This document shows, piece by piece, positions 12,042 through 20,546 of a stretch of DNA of 64,000 bases. The position numbers were made by a program, and so were the translations under genes. The notes under the pieces were generated by a model. That model did no database searches, was not told the origin of the DNA, and was given only the letters and a program-made list of their open reading frames with translations. The first letter of the stretch is position 1. Each line of letters begins with the position of its first letter. Source of the DNA: Sphingomonas lacusdianchii (GTDB lineage: Bacteria; Pseudomonadota; Alphaproteobacteria; Sphingomonadales; Sphingomonadaceae); assembly GCF_022664395.1 (NCBI RefSeq), contig NZ_JAKRET010000008.1, positions 124,001 through 188,000 of the forward strand. Direction: 5' to 3'.

Positions 12042-12062
12042 CTCTCCTGCTTTTTCGGAGAG
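12042..12062 (-). promoter_or_regulatory. Hairpin covering the ribosome binding site of the PLP enzyme
   Basis: In the minus-strand leader, CTCTCC and GGAGAG pair perfectly over a 9-base loop. GGAGAG is the Shine-Dalgarno sequence of the gene starting at 12034. The stem is short (6 bp), so any effect on translation is speculative. No known SAM riboswitch signature was found in this 70-base leader. Confidence 0.3.
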
Positions 12063-12110
12063 GGTAGCGATAGTTACGGGAGAAACCAAATGGGCCGATC
12101 GATCACGAAC

Positions 12111-12253
12111 GTCACCCCAGCGCAGGCTGGGGGCTCTCGCGGTTCCAGCGTCGCGCCCGGCCACCAGGAGACCCCAGCCTGCGCTGGGGTGACGGAAATG
12201 GAAAGCTATGGTCGTGCTATTGGCGGCGAGACCCCAGCCTTCGCTGGGGTGAC
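12111..12253. repeat. Hairpin repeat, family C copy 1 (three arms)
   Basis: GTCACCCCAGCGCAGGCTGG (12111) pairs with its near reverse complement, CCCCAGCCTGCGCTGGGGTG, at 12172-12191; a third arm, CCCCAGCCTTCGCTGGGGTG, follows at 12232-12251. It fills the gap between the PLP enzyme and pgeF. Related copies are at 25225, 32148, 36930 and 38719. Confidence 0.88.
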
Positions 12254-12268
12254 GGTTGAAGCGGTGGA

Positions 12269-13039
12269 TCAGTCCCGCGCGATCCCGATTACCGACAATT
12301 GCCGCCCATAATCCGGTTCGCCGCGATGCGTCGCACGGCGGAAGCTGAAGAAGCGGTCTTCCTGCGCATAGGTGTCCTGCCCCAGCGCCTCGATCCGCCG
12401 CACGCCCGCCGCCGCCAGCCGGTGGACGACATAGGCTTCGAGGTCGAACCGGGCATGACCGGGACGGTTTTCTGCGAAGAAGCGCTCGTTCGCCGGATCG
12501 GTCGCGCAAAAGCGTTCGACGAAGCCCATATCGACCTCATAGCTGGCCCGCGCGATGCAGGGGCCGACCGCCGCGGCGATGCGGTCGGCGCGGGCGCCCA
12601 GCTTTTCCATCTGCGCGATGGTCGCGTCGGTGATGCCCCCCAGCGCCCCCTTCCACCCGGCATGGGCCGCGCCGACCACCCCGGCCTCGCGGTCGGCGAG
12701 CAGCACCGGCGCGCAATCGGCGGTGACGATGCCGAGCAATATGTCGGGCCGTTCGGTGACCATCGCGTCGCCCTGCGGCCGGTCGGTGTCGGGAAAGGCG
12801 GTCAGCACGCGGACGACCGATGCCGAATGCGTCTGGTACAGCCCGCACAGCGCCGCGCCCGGCAGCACCGCCGCCACGGCGCGCGCGCGGTTCTCCGCCA
12901 CCGCCGCCGGATCGTCGGCCGAGCCGAGCCCGACATTCAACCCGGCAACGACCCCGCGCGACACGCCGCCCCGCCGCCCAAGAAAGCCATGCGCCACGCC
13001 GTCGAGTGCGGCGGCACGGATCACCTCAACCTCGCTCAA
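12269..13039 (-). CDS. pgeF: Peptidoglycan editing factor PgeF (YfiH/laccase-domain)
   Basis: Multicopper-oxidase-like Cu/Zn protein of the YfiH family (256 residues). E. coli PgeF removes wrongly built muropeptides with L-Ser in place of L-Ala; relatives show purine nucleoside phosphorylase or adenosine deaminase activity. The metal ligands are visible: His in LYQTHSASV, Cys in IVTADCAPVLL and His in GAAHAGWKGALGG. Length is normal. The ATG overlaps the upstream GNAT gene stop by four bases, so it is translated as the last member of the lgt operon, in an envelope-related setting. Confidence 0.93.
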   Translation of the reverse strand: MSEVEVIRAAALDGVAHGFLGRRGGVSRGVVAGLNVGLGSADDPAAVAENRARAVAAVLPGAALCGLYQTHSASVVRVLTAFPDTDRPQGDAMVTERPDILLGIVTADCAPVLLADREAGVVGAAHAGWKGALGGITDATIAQMEKLGARADRIAAAVGPCIARASYEVDMGFVERFCATDPANERFFAENRPGHARFDLEAYVVHRLAAAGVRRIEALGQDTYAQEDRFFSFRRATHRGEPDYGRQLSVIGIARD

Positions 13040-13545
13040 AGGGCTACCCGCATCACGTCATCCACATCCCGATGATTGCCGACCATGAAGTCGTAGGTAC
13101 CGACCCGTTCGAAGCCATAGCGTTGATAGAAGCGCCGGGCGCGATGATTGTCGACGAACACCGACAGATAGCATTCGTCCGCGCCGGTCGCGCGCGCCTG
13201 TTCCAGCATATGCTCCATCATCCGCGCGGCAAGGCCGCTGCCCTGCCACGGCCGGCACACATAGAATTGGCGCAGTTCGATCGGCTTACCCTGCGGCGTG
13301 AACGGCAGCGAGGGCGGGCCGAGCTTGGCATAGCCGGCGGCGTCCTCCCCCGCCAGCGCCAGCACGACGTGATAGCGCGGATCGTCCAGTTCGGCCGTCC
13401 ACTTGTCGGGCGTGTGGTTGGTCAGAAAGGCGGCGAGATCGGCGGGGTCGTAGAGATGGCCGAACGTCTCGGTAAAGGTCTCCGCCCCGATCCTCGCCAG
13501 CAGCGCGGCATCGGCGATCGTCGCGCGGCGCAGCACCGGGGTCAT
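13036..13545 (-). CDS. GNAT family N-acetyltransferase
   Basis: Acetyl-CoA-dependent acetyltransferase of 169 residues. The acetyl-CoA loop is RPWQGSGLAARMMEHML near residue 90, and the usual asparagine/tyrosine end motif appears as NHRARRFYQRYGFERVG. The substrate is unknown. It overlaps pgeF by four bases downstream and the methyltransferase gene by four bases upstream, so it sits inside a tightly coupled operon. Confidence 0.9.
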   Translation of the reverse strand: MTPVLRRATIADAALLARIGAETFTETFGHLYDPADLAAFLTNHTPDKWTAELDDPRYHVVLALAGEDAAGYAKLGPPSLPFTPQGKPIELRQFYVCRPWQGSGLAARMMEHMLEQARATGADECYLSVFVDNHRARRFYQRYGFERVGTYDFMVGNHRDVDDVMRVAL

Positions 13546-14609
13546 GCGAACCCCGCCGGGACCGGCCAGCCGGGGCTGGTGATCGCGATCGCCTTGAACA
13601 GGCTGCCCATTTGTTCGTCCTCCACCAACCGGTCGCGATCGGCGCGCAGCCCCTCCGCCCGGTCCGGCGACTTGGCTGACAGCGCCTGCACCCGCGCGTC
13701 GATGCCGAGCGCCTTCAGCAGCGCGCCCTGTTCGACCGGGCCGTAGGCGACGGCATCCTCGGCACGCGCCGCCTCGACCAGCGTCGCGAAATCGACATGC
13801 GCAGTCAGATCCTGTTCGCCCGACTGGTCGTACGGGTTGACGAAGCCGTGACCACGCACCGCCTGCAACGTATCCCCGATCGCCGGGCCGCTATAGCCAT
13901 AGTCGATGACGATCGCGCAGCCGCCCTGCGCGACGAGCCGCTTGGCAAGCTGGCGCATAATGGCGACCGATGCCGGCGCGGTTTCGAGGACCGATCCGAC
14001 CGGCGCGTCGCGCAGGTGCGGCGGAATGATCGGGTCGAATCCGCGCTGTCCCACGATCGGCAGGAACAGCGTGTCCTGGCACGCGACCAGCCGCTCGCGC
14101 CAGCCCTCCGCCGTCTTGACCAGTTGCCGGATCGGCAGCGCGTCGAAGAATTCGTTGGCGACGACCAGCAGCGGGCCGTCCTCGGGCAGGCCGACACTGT
14201 CCATCGCCCATTCGGCCTGCGGCACGCGCTTCGCCTGCTCGGCGCGCAGCGTGGGGGAGGTTTCGACGAAATGGACGCTGGGGGTGCAGCCGGCGGCCGC
14301 CATGGCGCGCAGCGCGTCGGCGGCGAGCGTACCGCGGCCGGGACCGAACTCGACATAGCGCGCCGCCGGACGCCCGGCGCGATCCCATTGGTCGGCCAGC
14401 GACAGGCCGATCAGCTCGCCGAACATCTGGCTGATTTCGGGCGCGGTGGTGAAATCGCCGTTCGCGCCCAGCGGGTCGCGGGTCGCGTAATAATGCGCAT
14501 TGGCCGCGCCCATGAACTGGGCGAGGCTGATCGGCCCGGCCAGCGTGATCGCACGGGCGAGCCGTTCGGGAAGGGCGGGGTCGGCTGCGGTAACGACGGG
14601 ATCGGTCAC
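13542..14609 (-). CDS. SAM-dependent methyltransferase, MidA/NDUFAF7 (DUF185) family
   Basis: Class I SAM methyltransferase of the DUF185 family, 355 residues; the mitochondrial relative NDUFAF7 methylates an arginine of complex I subunit NDUFS2. The family block GDFTTAPEISQMFGELIG is near residue 50, the SAM loop is YVEFGPGRGTLAADAL near residue 85, and VANEFFDALPIRQLV follows. The start chosen is GTG 14609, because GGGGAGGA lies six bases upstream; that purine tract is the terminal arm of a family A repeat. Without the repeat the gene would have no obvious ribosome binding site. It lies between lgt and the GNAT gene. Confidence 0.9.
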   Translation of the reverse strand: MTDPVVTAADPALPERLARAITLAGPISLAQFMGAANAHYYATRDPLGANGDFTTAPEISQMFGELIGLSLADQWDRAGRPAARYVEFGPGRGTLAADALRAMAAAGCTPSVHFVETSPTLRAEQAKRVPQAEWAMDSVGLPEDGPLLVVANEFFDALPIRQLVKTAEGWRERLVACQDTLFLPIVGQRGFDPIIPPHLRDAPVGSVLETAPASVAIMRQLAKRLVAQGGCAIVIDYGYSGPAIGDTLQAVRGHGFVNPYDQSGEQDLTAHVDFATLVEAARAEDAVAYGPVEQGALLKALGIDARVQALSAKSPDRAEGLRADRDRLVEDEQMGSLFKAIAITSPGWPVPAGFA

Positions 14610-14612
14610 GCC

Positions 14613-14621
14613 AAATCCTCC
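14613..14621 (-). promoter_or_regulatory. Repeat-derived ribosome binding site for the methyltransferase
   Basis: Minus-strand GGGGAGGA followed by TTTGGC and GTG. It is a near-perfect anti-16S match at good spacing, and it is made entirely of the conserved end of a family A repeat. Confidence 0.65.
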
Positions 14622-14758
14622 CCGCAGTGCGGGGAGGGGGACCGCGCCTGCAGGGCGTGGTGGAGGGGCAATGCCGCAAACGCCGACGTGGCGCCCGGGG
14701 CAATCCCCCTCCACCAGCCTGCGGCTGGTCCCCCTCCCCACAGGGTGGGGAGGAATTT
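14613..14758. repeat. REP-like palindromic element, family A copy 3
   Basis: A 146-bp inverted repeat between lgt and the methyltransferase gene. Its left end, AAATCCTCCCCG, read on the minus strand is CGGGGAGGATTT and lies just ahead of the methyltransferase GTG start. The right arm is slightly diverged (GGGGAGGAATTT). It could fold in the intercistronic mRNA. Confidence 0.9.
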
Positions 14759-14766
14759 CAGGAGCT

Positions 14767-15666
14767 TCATGCCACGCTCTCCGTGCCGGCGATCGGTTCC
14801 ACCCGCACGCGGCGCTTCTTCGCGGTCGCGATCAGGTAGATGCCGCCCGCGATCATCGGCAGCGTCAGCCATTGGCCCATGTGAAGCCCGGTCGCCTGCG
14901 CGAATGCGACCAGCTGCGCATCGGGTTCGCGCCAGAATTCGACGAAGAAGCGCGACAGGCCGTAACCGAGCAGGAACGCGCCCACCAGCTTGCCCGGCTG
15001 GTAGCGGGCATCGGTCTTCCAGAACAGGAACCACAGGACGAGGCCGAGCAGCAACCCTTCGAGGCCCGCTTCGTACAGCTGGCTGGGGTGGCGCGCCGGG
15101 TCGAGGCCGCCGGCGACGGTGCGGGGAAAGACGATCGCCCATGGCACGTCGCTCGGCCGGCCCCACAGCTCGCCGTTCACGAAATTGGCCAGCCGGCCGA
15201 AGAACAGTCCGAACGGGGCACAGCACGCGACATAATCATGCACGCGCAGCCAGTTCAGGCCGTGCTTGCGCGACAGCAGGATGATGCCGACCATGGTGCC
15301 GATGGCGCCGCCATGGAACGACATGCCGCCGTCCCACAGCCGCAGGATCTTGATCGGGTCGAGGATCATTTCGGGCGCGTAGAACAGCACATAGCCGATC
15401 CGCCCGCCGAGGATGATGCCGAGCGTCGCGTAGAAGACGAAATCGTCGGCATGACGCCGCGCCATCGGCGCACCCGGCTGGTCGAGCAGCTTGAGCAGAT
15501 ACCACCAGCCGATCAGGATCCCGGCGATATAGGCCAGCGAATACCATTTGAGCTGAAAGAAGCCGAGGTTCAGCGCGACCGGATCCAGCCCGAGGTCGCT
15601 GTAGCGGATATGGCCCGCGGCCATGCCGAGTTCGCCGGTGGCGGCGGCAAGGGTGGAAAGGATCAA
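14767..15666 (-). CDS. lgt: Prolipoprotein diacylglyceryl transferase
   Basis: Inner-membrane enzyme that moves diacylglycerol from phosphatidylglycerol to the lipobox cysteine of prolipoproteins. 299 residues with about seven membrane segments. Lgt signatures include [12 protein letters not shown] (essential His) near residue 115 and [15 protein letters not shown] near residue 155, with [12 protein letters not shown] further on. The frame opens at TTG 15666; an ATG 14 codons later (MAAGHIRY) is a possible alternative start. It heads an operon with the MidA-type methyltransferase, GNAT and pgeF genes. Confidence 0.95.
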   Translation of the reverse strand: MILSTLAAATGELGMAAGHIRYSDLGLDPVALNLGFFQLKWYSLAYIAGILIGWWYLLKLLDQPGAPMARRHADDFVFYATLGIILGGRIGYVLFYAPEMILDPIKILRLWDGGMSFHGGAIGTMVGIILLSRKHGLNWLRVHDYVACCAPFGLFFGRLANFVNGELWGRPSDVPWAIVFPRTVAGGLDPARHPSQLYEAGLEGLLLGLVLWFLFWKTDARYQPGKLVGAFLLGYGLSRFFVEFWREPDAQLVAFAQATGLHMGQWLTLPMIAGGIYLIATAKKRRVRVEPIAGTESVA

Positions 15667-15727
15667 GGGGAACGCTCCGGCTGTGTGGCGGCGGGTAATA
15701 TCGGGGAAGCGCGCGGGATGGAACAGA

Positions 15728-15869
15728 AGATCCTCCCCGGCACGGGGAGGGGGACCATGCGCAGCATGGTGGAGGGGGGTGTCCGAATACGGAACCGCTG
15801 CATTCGCGGATGCCCCCCCTCCACCATCCGCTACGCGGACGGTCCCCCTCCCCGTGCCGGGGAGGATTT
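15728..15869. repeat. REP-like palindromic element, family A copy 4
   Basis: A 142-bp inverted repeat, GATCCTCCCCGGCACGGGG to CCCGTGCCGGGGAGGATTT, with an inner ACCATGCGCAGCATGGT dyad. It lies in the divergent gap between lgt and the molybdopterin oxidoreductase gene, 14 bases from the start of the latter. Confidence 0.92.
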
Positions 15870-15883
15870 GCTAGGGCACGGTA

Positions 15884-18112
15884 ATGCCCGGACCTTCCAC
15901 GCCCCGCATCACCCGCCGCAACCTGCTGATCGGCGGCGGGGCGGGGGTCGGGTTGATCGTCGCATGGGGCCTGTGGCCGCGCCGCTACGGCGTCAATCTG
16001 GCGGCGGCCGAGGGCGAGAGCGTGTTCGGCGCCTATCTGAAGATCGGCAGCGACGGGCAGGTGACCGTCGCGGTGCCGCAGACCGAACATGGCCAGGGCG
16101 TCTATACCGCCTTGCCGCAGATCGTCGCCGACGAACTGGGTGCCGACTGGCGCACGGTCGCGGTGGAGGCGGCGCCGATCAACCCGCTCTATGCCAATCC
16201 GCTGGCCGCCGGCATCCTGTTCGGCGATGCGCTGGCGCTGCTTCCGCAAGCGACGCGCGCGACCCATGCCGAGCGGACCGCGCTGATGCTGACCGCCGGG
16301 TCGACCTCGGTCCGCCGGTTCGAGGCACCGCTGCGCGCGGCGGGTGCTGCGGCGCGGGTGTTGCTGTGCAAGGCGGCGGCGCGCGGCTGGGGCGGCGACT
16401 GGCGCAGTTGCGGCACCGCCGATGGCTTCGTGGTGATGGGGGAACGGCGCGAACGGTTCGGCGTGCTGGCCGAACGCGCGGTGCGCGAGAGCCTGCCCGG
16501 CGGCGAACTGCCGCTCAGGACCGGCGACGACAAGCGGCTGGTCGGCACGCCCGCCCCCCGGCTCGACGCGCCCGCCAAGGTCGATGGCAGCGCGACCTTC
16601 GCCGGCGACGTCCGCAAGCCCGGCATGGTCTTCGCCTCGATCCGGCAGGGGCCGATCGGCGAGGCGAAGCTGCTGAGCGTCGACAAGGCGGCGGCCGAAG
16701 CGGTGCCGGGCGTGGTCAGCGTGATCGAGACCGATCGCTGGGTCGCGGCGGCGGCAACGACATGGTGGGCGGCCAATCGCGCGGTCGATGCGATGGCGCC
16801 GCGTTTCGAGACGCATGGGCTGGTCGACGACCGCTCGATCGCCTCCGCGCTCGATGCCGCGCTCGCGGGGGAGGGGGCGCGCGTCCATGACGCGGGCGAT
16901 GTCGACGCCGCGTTCGCGGGCGGGCGGACCCAGACCGCGACCTATCGCGTGCGTGCCGCGCTCCATGCCGCGATCGAGCCGACCAGCGCCACCGCCGAAT
17001 GGAATGACGGCACGCTGACGCTGTGGATGCCGACGCAGGCGCCGACGCTGGCCCGCGCCGCCGCCGCGCGCGCGATCGGTATCGGCGAGGACCGGGTGAT
17101 CCTCCACCCGACCATCGCCGGCGGATCGTTCGGTGCCAATCTCGACCACCGCGTCGCCGAACAGGTCGCGGTGCTGGCGCGACGGCTGGAGCGGCCGGTG
17201 CAACTGACCTGGTCGCGCGGCGAGGATTGCCTTGCCGATCGCTACCGCACCCCTGCCGCCGCGCGGATGACGGCGCGGCTGGGGCGGGGCGGCAGCATCC
17301 TCGGCTGGCGGGCGCAGATCGCGGCGCCGCGCACGGGGCGCGATCTGGCGCGGTTGCTGCTGGGCGGTGACGTCGCGGCATCGCTCGGCATGGCACTGCC
17401 CGGCGACCGCGGCGATGCGCTGGCGACCGAGGGCGCGGTGCCAGCCTATGGCGTGCCGAACGTCGCGGTCGATCACCATCCCGCCGACCTGGGCCTGCCC
17501 GCCGGCTGGTGGCGGTCGGGGGCACATAGCTACACCGCCTTCTTCACCGAATGTTTCCTCGACGAACTGGCCGGCTTTGCGGGAATGGAGGCGCATTCGT
17601 TCCGCATCGCGATGCTGGGCGGTGACGTCGCGCTCGCCCGCTGCCTGTCGACGGTCGCGACGATGGGCGGCTGGCAGGGCGGGGTGCCGGGCAGCGCACA
17701 GGGCATCGCCTGTCACCGGATGCGCGGATCGGCGATTGCCTGCATGGCGGAGGCGCATCTCGACGGGGGGCGGGTCAAGGTCGACCGGTTGGTCGTCGCG
17801 GTCGATTGCGGGCGGGTCATCAACCCCGATCTGGTGCGTCAACAGGTCGAGGGCGGGCTGCTCTTCGGCATGGCGCAGGCGGTCGGCGCGGCGACCGGGT
17901 TCGATGCGAACCTGCCCGGCGTGCGGGGGTTCGGGGGACTGAACCTGCCACGGCTGGCCGACAGTCCCGAGATCATGATCGAACTGATCGAATCGGATGC
18001 CGATCCGGGCGGGGTCAGCGAATTGGCGGTGCCGGTCGTCGCCCCCGCCATCGCCAATGCCCTGCACGCCGCGACCGGACGGCGCTATCGCACGCTGCCG
18101 CTGCTCGGGTGA
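15884..18112 (+). CDS. Molybdopterin-binding oxidoreductase large subunit (xanthine dehydrogenase/IorB type)
   Basis: Large subunit of a molybdenum hydroxylase, 742 residues, resembling isoquinoline 1-oxidoreductase beta or aldehyde dehydrogenase large subunits. The N-terminus has a twin-arginine-like stretch, RRNLLIGGGAGVGLIVAWGL, so it is probably exported folded or membrane-anchored. QTEHGQGVYTALPQIVADEL near residue 67 is the first cofactor motif, and GVSELAVPVVAPAIANAL near the C-terminus carries the expected catalytic glutamate. No [2Fe-2S] small subunit, FAD subunit or XdhC chaperone adjoins it, which is unusual for a functional enzyme. Upstream is a family A repeat; downstream a family B palindrome. 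Confidence 0.85.
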   Translation: MPGPSTPRITRRNLLIGGGAGVGLIVAWGLWPRRYGVNLAAAEGESVFGAYLKIGSDGQVTVAVPQTEHGQGVYTALPQIVADELGADWRTVAVEAAPINPLYANPLAAGILFGDALALLPQATRATHAERTALMLTAGSTSVRRFEAPLRAAGAAARVLLCKAAARGWGGDWRSCGTADGFVVMGERRERFGVLAERAVRESLPGGELPLRTGDDKRLVGTPAPRLDAPAKVDGSATFAGDVRKPGMVFASIRQGPIGEAKLLSVDKAAAEAVPGVVSVIETDRWVAAAATTWWAANRAVDAMAPRFETHGLVDDRSIASALDAALAGEGARVHDAGDVDAAFAGGRTQTATYRVRAALHAAIEPTSATAEWNDGTLTLWMPTQAPTLARAAAARAIGIGEDRVILHPTIAGGSFGANLDHRVAEQVAVLARRLERPVQLTWSRGEDCLADRYRTPAAARMTARLGRGGSILGWRAQIAAPRTGRDLARLLLGGDVAASLGMALPGDRGDALATEGAVPAYGVPNVAVDHHPADLGLPAGWWRSGAHSYTAFFTECFLDELAGFAGMEAHSFRIAMLGGDVALARCLSTVATMGGWQGGVPGSAQGIACHRMRGSAIACMAEAHLDGGRVKVDRLVVAVDCGRVINPDLVRQQVEGGLLFGMAQAVGAATGFDANLPGVRGFGGLNLPRLADSPEIMIELIESDADPGGVSELAVPVVAPAIANALHAATGRRYRTLPLLG

Positions 18113-18114
18113 AG

Positions 18115-18304
18115 GAAGAAGTGTGTTTTCGCGCAGAGGCGCAAAGGACGCAGAGAATGAGGTGCGCTTGGAAATGCTTCGCGCATCAGCGCCTTCTGTA
18201 TTCGGTTGCAGCGGCCCAAGCGGTCTCCCGGTCGCGAAACGCCGGCCAATAACGCAACCCCTCTGCGCCCTTTGCGCCTCTGCGCGATAACAAACCTTCT
18301 TCGT
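18115..18304. repeat. Long palindromic element, family B copy 2
   Basis: The left arm, GAAGAAGTGTGTTTTCGCGC then AGAGGCGCAAAGGACGCAGAG, is mirrored on the right by CTCTGCGCCCTTTGCGCCTC then TGCGCGATAACAAACCTTCTTC. About 100 bp of unrelated sequence lies between the arms. It shares the GCGCAGAGGCGCA core with the element between prfA and prmC. It starts two bases after the oxidoreductase stop. Confidence 0.85.
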
Positions 18305-18370
18305 CCCGGCACCTTCGCATGGACCAAATCCCCTTGCACCAAAGCCGAAGCTCGCGCGTTACACCGCGCC

Positions 18371-19378
18371 ATGGACCTGCCGCCGAATCACCCCGCCATC
18401 CCGAAGCGCCGCGTCGGCGTGTTGCTGATGAACCTCGGCACGCCCGACGATCCCTCGCCGCGATCGGTGAAACGCTATCTCGCCGAATTCCTGTCCGACC
18501 GCCGCGTGGTCGAAATCCCGCCGATCGCGTGGCAACCGATCCTGCGCGGCATCATCCTCAACATCCGGCCAAAGAAATCCGCCCATGCCTATCAGCAGGT
18601 GTGGAGCGACCGGGGCTCCCCGCTCGCCGCGATCACCCGTGCGCAGTCGGAGGCGATGCAGGGCCAGTTTGGGGACGGGGTCGTGATCGACTGGGCGATG
18701 CGCTACGGCAATCCGTCGATCGCCAGCCGGATCGAAACGCTGCGGCAACAGGGGTGCGAGCGCATCCTGCTCGCGCCGCTTTACCCGCAATATTGCGCAG
18801 CAACGACCGCAACCGCCAATGACAAGGCGTTCGCGCATCTTGCGAAATTGCGCTGGCAGCCGGCGATCCGGACCCTGCCGCCCTATTATGACGACCCGCT
18901 CTATATCGACGCCCTGGCGACGACGCTGCGCGAGGATCTGGCGAAGCTGGCCTTCGAACCCGATGCGATCGTCGCGAGCTTTCACGGCATGCCGCGACGC
19001 ACGCTCGAACTCGGCGACCCCTATCACTGCCATTGCCAGAAGACCGCACGGCTGGTGCAAGAGGCGCTTGGCCGGCCGCTGACCGTTGCGTTCCAGTCGC
19101 GCTTCGGCCCAGCCAAATGGCTCGGTCCCGCCACCGACGAAACGCTGATCGAACTGGCGAAGGCCGGCAAGCGCCGCGTCGCGATCTTCGCGCCCGGATT
19201 CTCGGCGGACTGTCTGGAGACGCTGGAGGAACTGGCCATCCGCGGCAAGGAAAGCTTCGAAGAAGCGGGCGGTACCGATTTCGCCTATCTTCCTTGCCTG
19301 AACGCCGAGCCGACAGGCAATAAAATGTTGCGCAACATTATCGCGCGCGAACTTGCGGGCTGGATCGACCCCGCCTAG
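18371..19378 (+). CDS. hemH: Ferrochelatase
   Basis: Inserts Fe2+ into protoporphyrin IX, the last step of protoheme synthesis, at the inner face of the membrane. 335 residues from ATG 18371 (MDLPPNHPAIPKRRVGVLLM); the frame extends further upstream but only through the palindromic repeat. The metal-site histidine is in VASFHGMPRRTLELGDPYHC and the acidic partner in FAPGFSADCLETLEEL. The GVLLMNLGTPDDP start block and RYGNPSI are typical. Heme supply fits the cytochrome oxidase locus elsewhere in the window, though the two are not linked in an operon. No strong ribosome binding site is visible. Confidence 0.94.
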   Translation: MDLPPNHPAIPKRRVGVLLMNLGTPDDPSPRSVKRYLAEFLSDRRVVEIPPIAWQPILRGIILNIRPKKSAHAYQQVWSDRGSPLAAITRAQSEAMQGQFGDGVVIDWAMRYGNPSIASRIETLRQQGCERILLAPLYPQYCAATTATANDKAFAHLAKLRWQPAIRTLPPYYDDPLYIDALATTLREDLAKLAFEPDAIVASFHGMPRRTLELGDPYHCHCQKTARLVQEALGRPLTVAFQSRFGPAKWLGPATDETLIELAKAGKRRVAIFAPGFSADCLETLEELAIRGKESFEEAGGTDFAYLPCLNAEPTGNKMLRNIIARELAGWIDPA

Positions 19379-19408
19379 CAGTAACGGAAATTGACCAGGA
19401 GAGAATGC

Positions 19409-20131
19409 ATGGCACGGGTAGCGATCGTCACCGGCGGCACGCGCGGTATCGGCGAGGCGATCAGCCTCGCGCTCAAGGACATGGGCGTGACCGTTGCCGC
19501 CAACTATGCCGGCAATGACGAAAAGGCGAAGGCGTTCACCGAACGCACCGGCATCGCCGCGTTCAAATGGGACGTGGGCGATTTCGAAGCGACCCAGGCC
19601 GGCGTCAAGCAGGTCGAGGAAGCGATCGGTCCGGTCGACATCGTCGTCAACAATGCCGGCATCACCCGCGACGGCACGCTGCTGAAGATGACGTACGAGA
19701 TGTGGGAAGACGTGATCCGCACCAATCTCGGCGGCTGCTTCAACCTCGCCAAGGCGACCTTCCCCGGCATGCGCGACCGTAAATGGGGCCGTATCGTCAA
19801 TATCGGCTCGATCAACGGGCAGGCGGGCCAATATGGTCAGGTCAACTATGCCGCCGCCAAATCGGGCATCCATGGCTTCACCAAGGCGCTGGCACAGGAA
19901 GGTGCGCGGTTCGGCGTGACCGTCAACGCGATCGCACCGGGCTATATCGACACCGACATGGTCGCGGCGGTCCCGGCCGATGTCCTCGAAAAAATCGTGG
20001 CGAAGATTCCGGTCGGTCGTCTGGGCCAGGCCAGCGAAATCGCGCGCGGCGTCGCGTTCCTGTGTTCGGAAGAAGGCGGGTTCGTGACCGGCTCGACGCT
20101 GAGCATCAACGGCGGCCAGCATATGTATTGA
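19409..20131 (+). CDS. phbB: Acetoacetyl-CoA reductase
   Basis: NADPH-dependent short-chain dehydrogenase making (R)-3-hydroxybutyryl-CoA for polyhydroxybutyrate. 240 residues. The cofactor loop is VTGGTRGIGEAIS, NNAGITRDGTLLKM is the NNAG block, and the catalytic Tyr-Lys pair is in VNYAAAKSGIHGFTKAL, preceded by Ser in NIGSINGQAGQYGQ. FYRKWG-like spacing and length match PhbB more closely than FabG, but FabG-like activity cannot be excluded. The ATG at 19409 has AGGAGAGA five bases ahead. phbA and phbC are not in the window. A terminator follows. Confidence 0.9.
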   Translation: MARVAIVTGGTRGIGEAISLALKDMGVTVAANYAGNDEKAKAFTERTGIAAFKWDVGDFEATQAGVKQVEEAIGPVDIVVNNAGITRDGTLLKMTYEMWEDVIRTNLGGCFNLAKATFPGMRDRKWGRIVNIGSINGQAGQYGQVNYAAAKSGIHGFTKALAQEGARFGVTVNAIAPGYIDTDMVAAVPADVLEKIVAKIPVGRLGQASEIARGVAFLCSEEGGFVTGSTLSINGGQHMY

Positions 20132-20172
20132 TCGTGGTCCCGCGGGCATCCCGCGGGTTCGATGGTTCGAAA

Positions 20173-20201
20173 ACGCCCCGGTGAAAGCCGGGGCGTTTTT
20201 T
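20173..20201 (+). terminator. Rho-independent terminator after phbB
   Basis: A 9-bp stem, ACGCCCCGG (20173-20181) and CCGGGGCGT (20188-20196), with loop TGAAAG and a run of six T. It follows phbB by about 40 bases. Confidence 0.92.
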
Positions 20202-20546
20202 GTGTGTTTGTCTGCGTGCGGGCCGACCTGCCTTGCCCTGCACAGTCCCGATAGGACCAGCGCCGCGGAACCGCATCGAAACGCGGTCAGTCCGCGACGA
20301 CAACCGGAGCGCGGTCTGTCGATGCCCTTCTTTTCATCGGGCATATGGGGCTGAAGACGTTGCGGGCATCGTCGTCAATGCAGGCCCGGCCTGCACGACG
20401 GCACTGCGCAGTCTCGCCCACGCGAGCGACGTTCGCAAAAGCCTCGGCTCGATCCGGGGTAGTGAAAACGCCGGCCGCATCTCTACCTGCCCAAATCACG
20501 TCGCTACGCAGAAAATAGAGCGACCGCGCGATACTTTGCGTTTACT
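20202..20546. other. Intergenic stretch without a recognised gene
   Basis: About 345 bp between the phbB terminator and the S41 peptidase. Frames here lack start signals and protein-like composition. The last 30 bases before the peptidase, AAAATAGAGCG to TTTGCGTTTACTATGCG, are AT-richer and probably hold its promoter, but no convincing -35/-10 pair stands out. Confidence 0.4.

Noticed and set aside
12035..12110. SAM riboswitch before the sulfur PLP enzyme
   Set aside because: The leader is about 70 bases and shows none of the SAM-I, SAM-II or SAM-IV core motifs; only a short hairpin over the ribosome binding site.
15236..18067. A 943-codon minus-strand frame across lgt and the molybdopterin subunit
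   Set aside because: It covers parts of two real genes and a repeat; its protein-like segments are frame shadows.
18359..20344. A 661-codon minus-strand frame across hemH and phbB
   Set aside because: It spans two well-supported plus-strand genes and a terminator, and has no family features.
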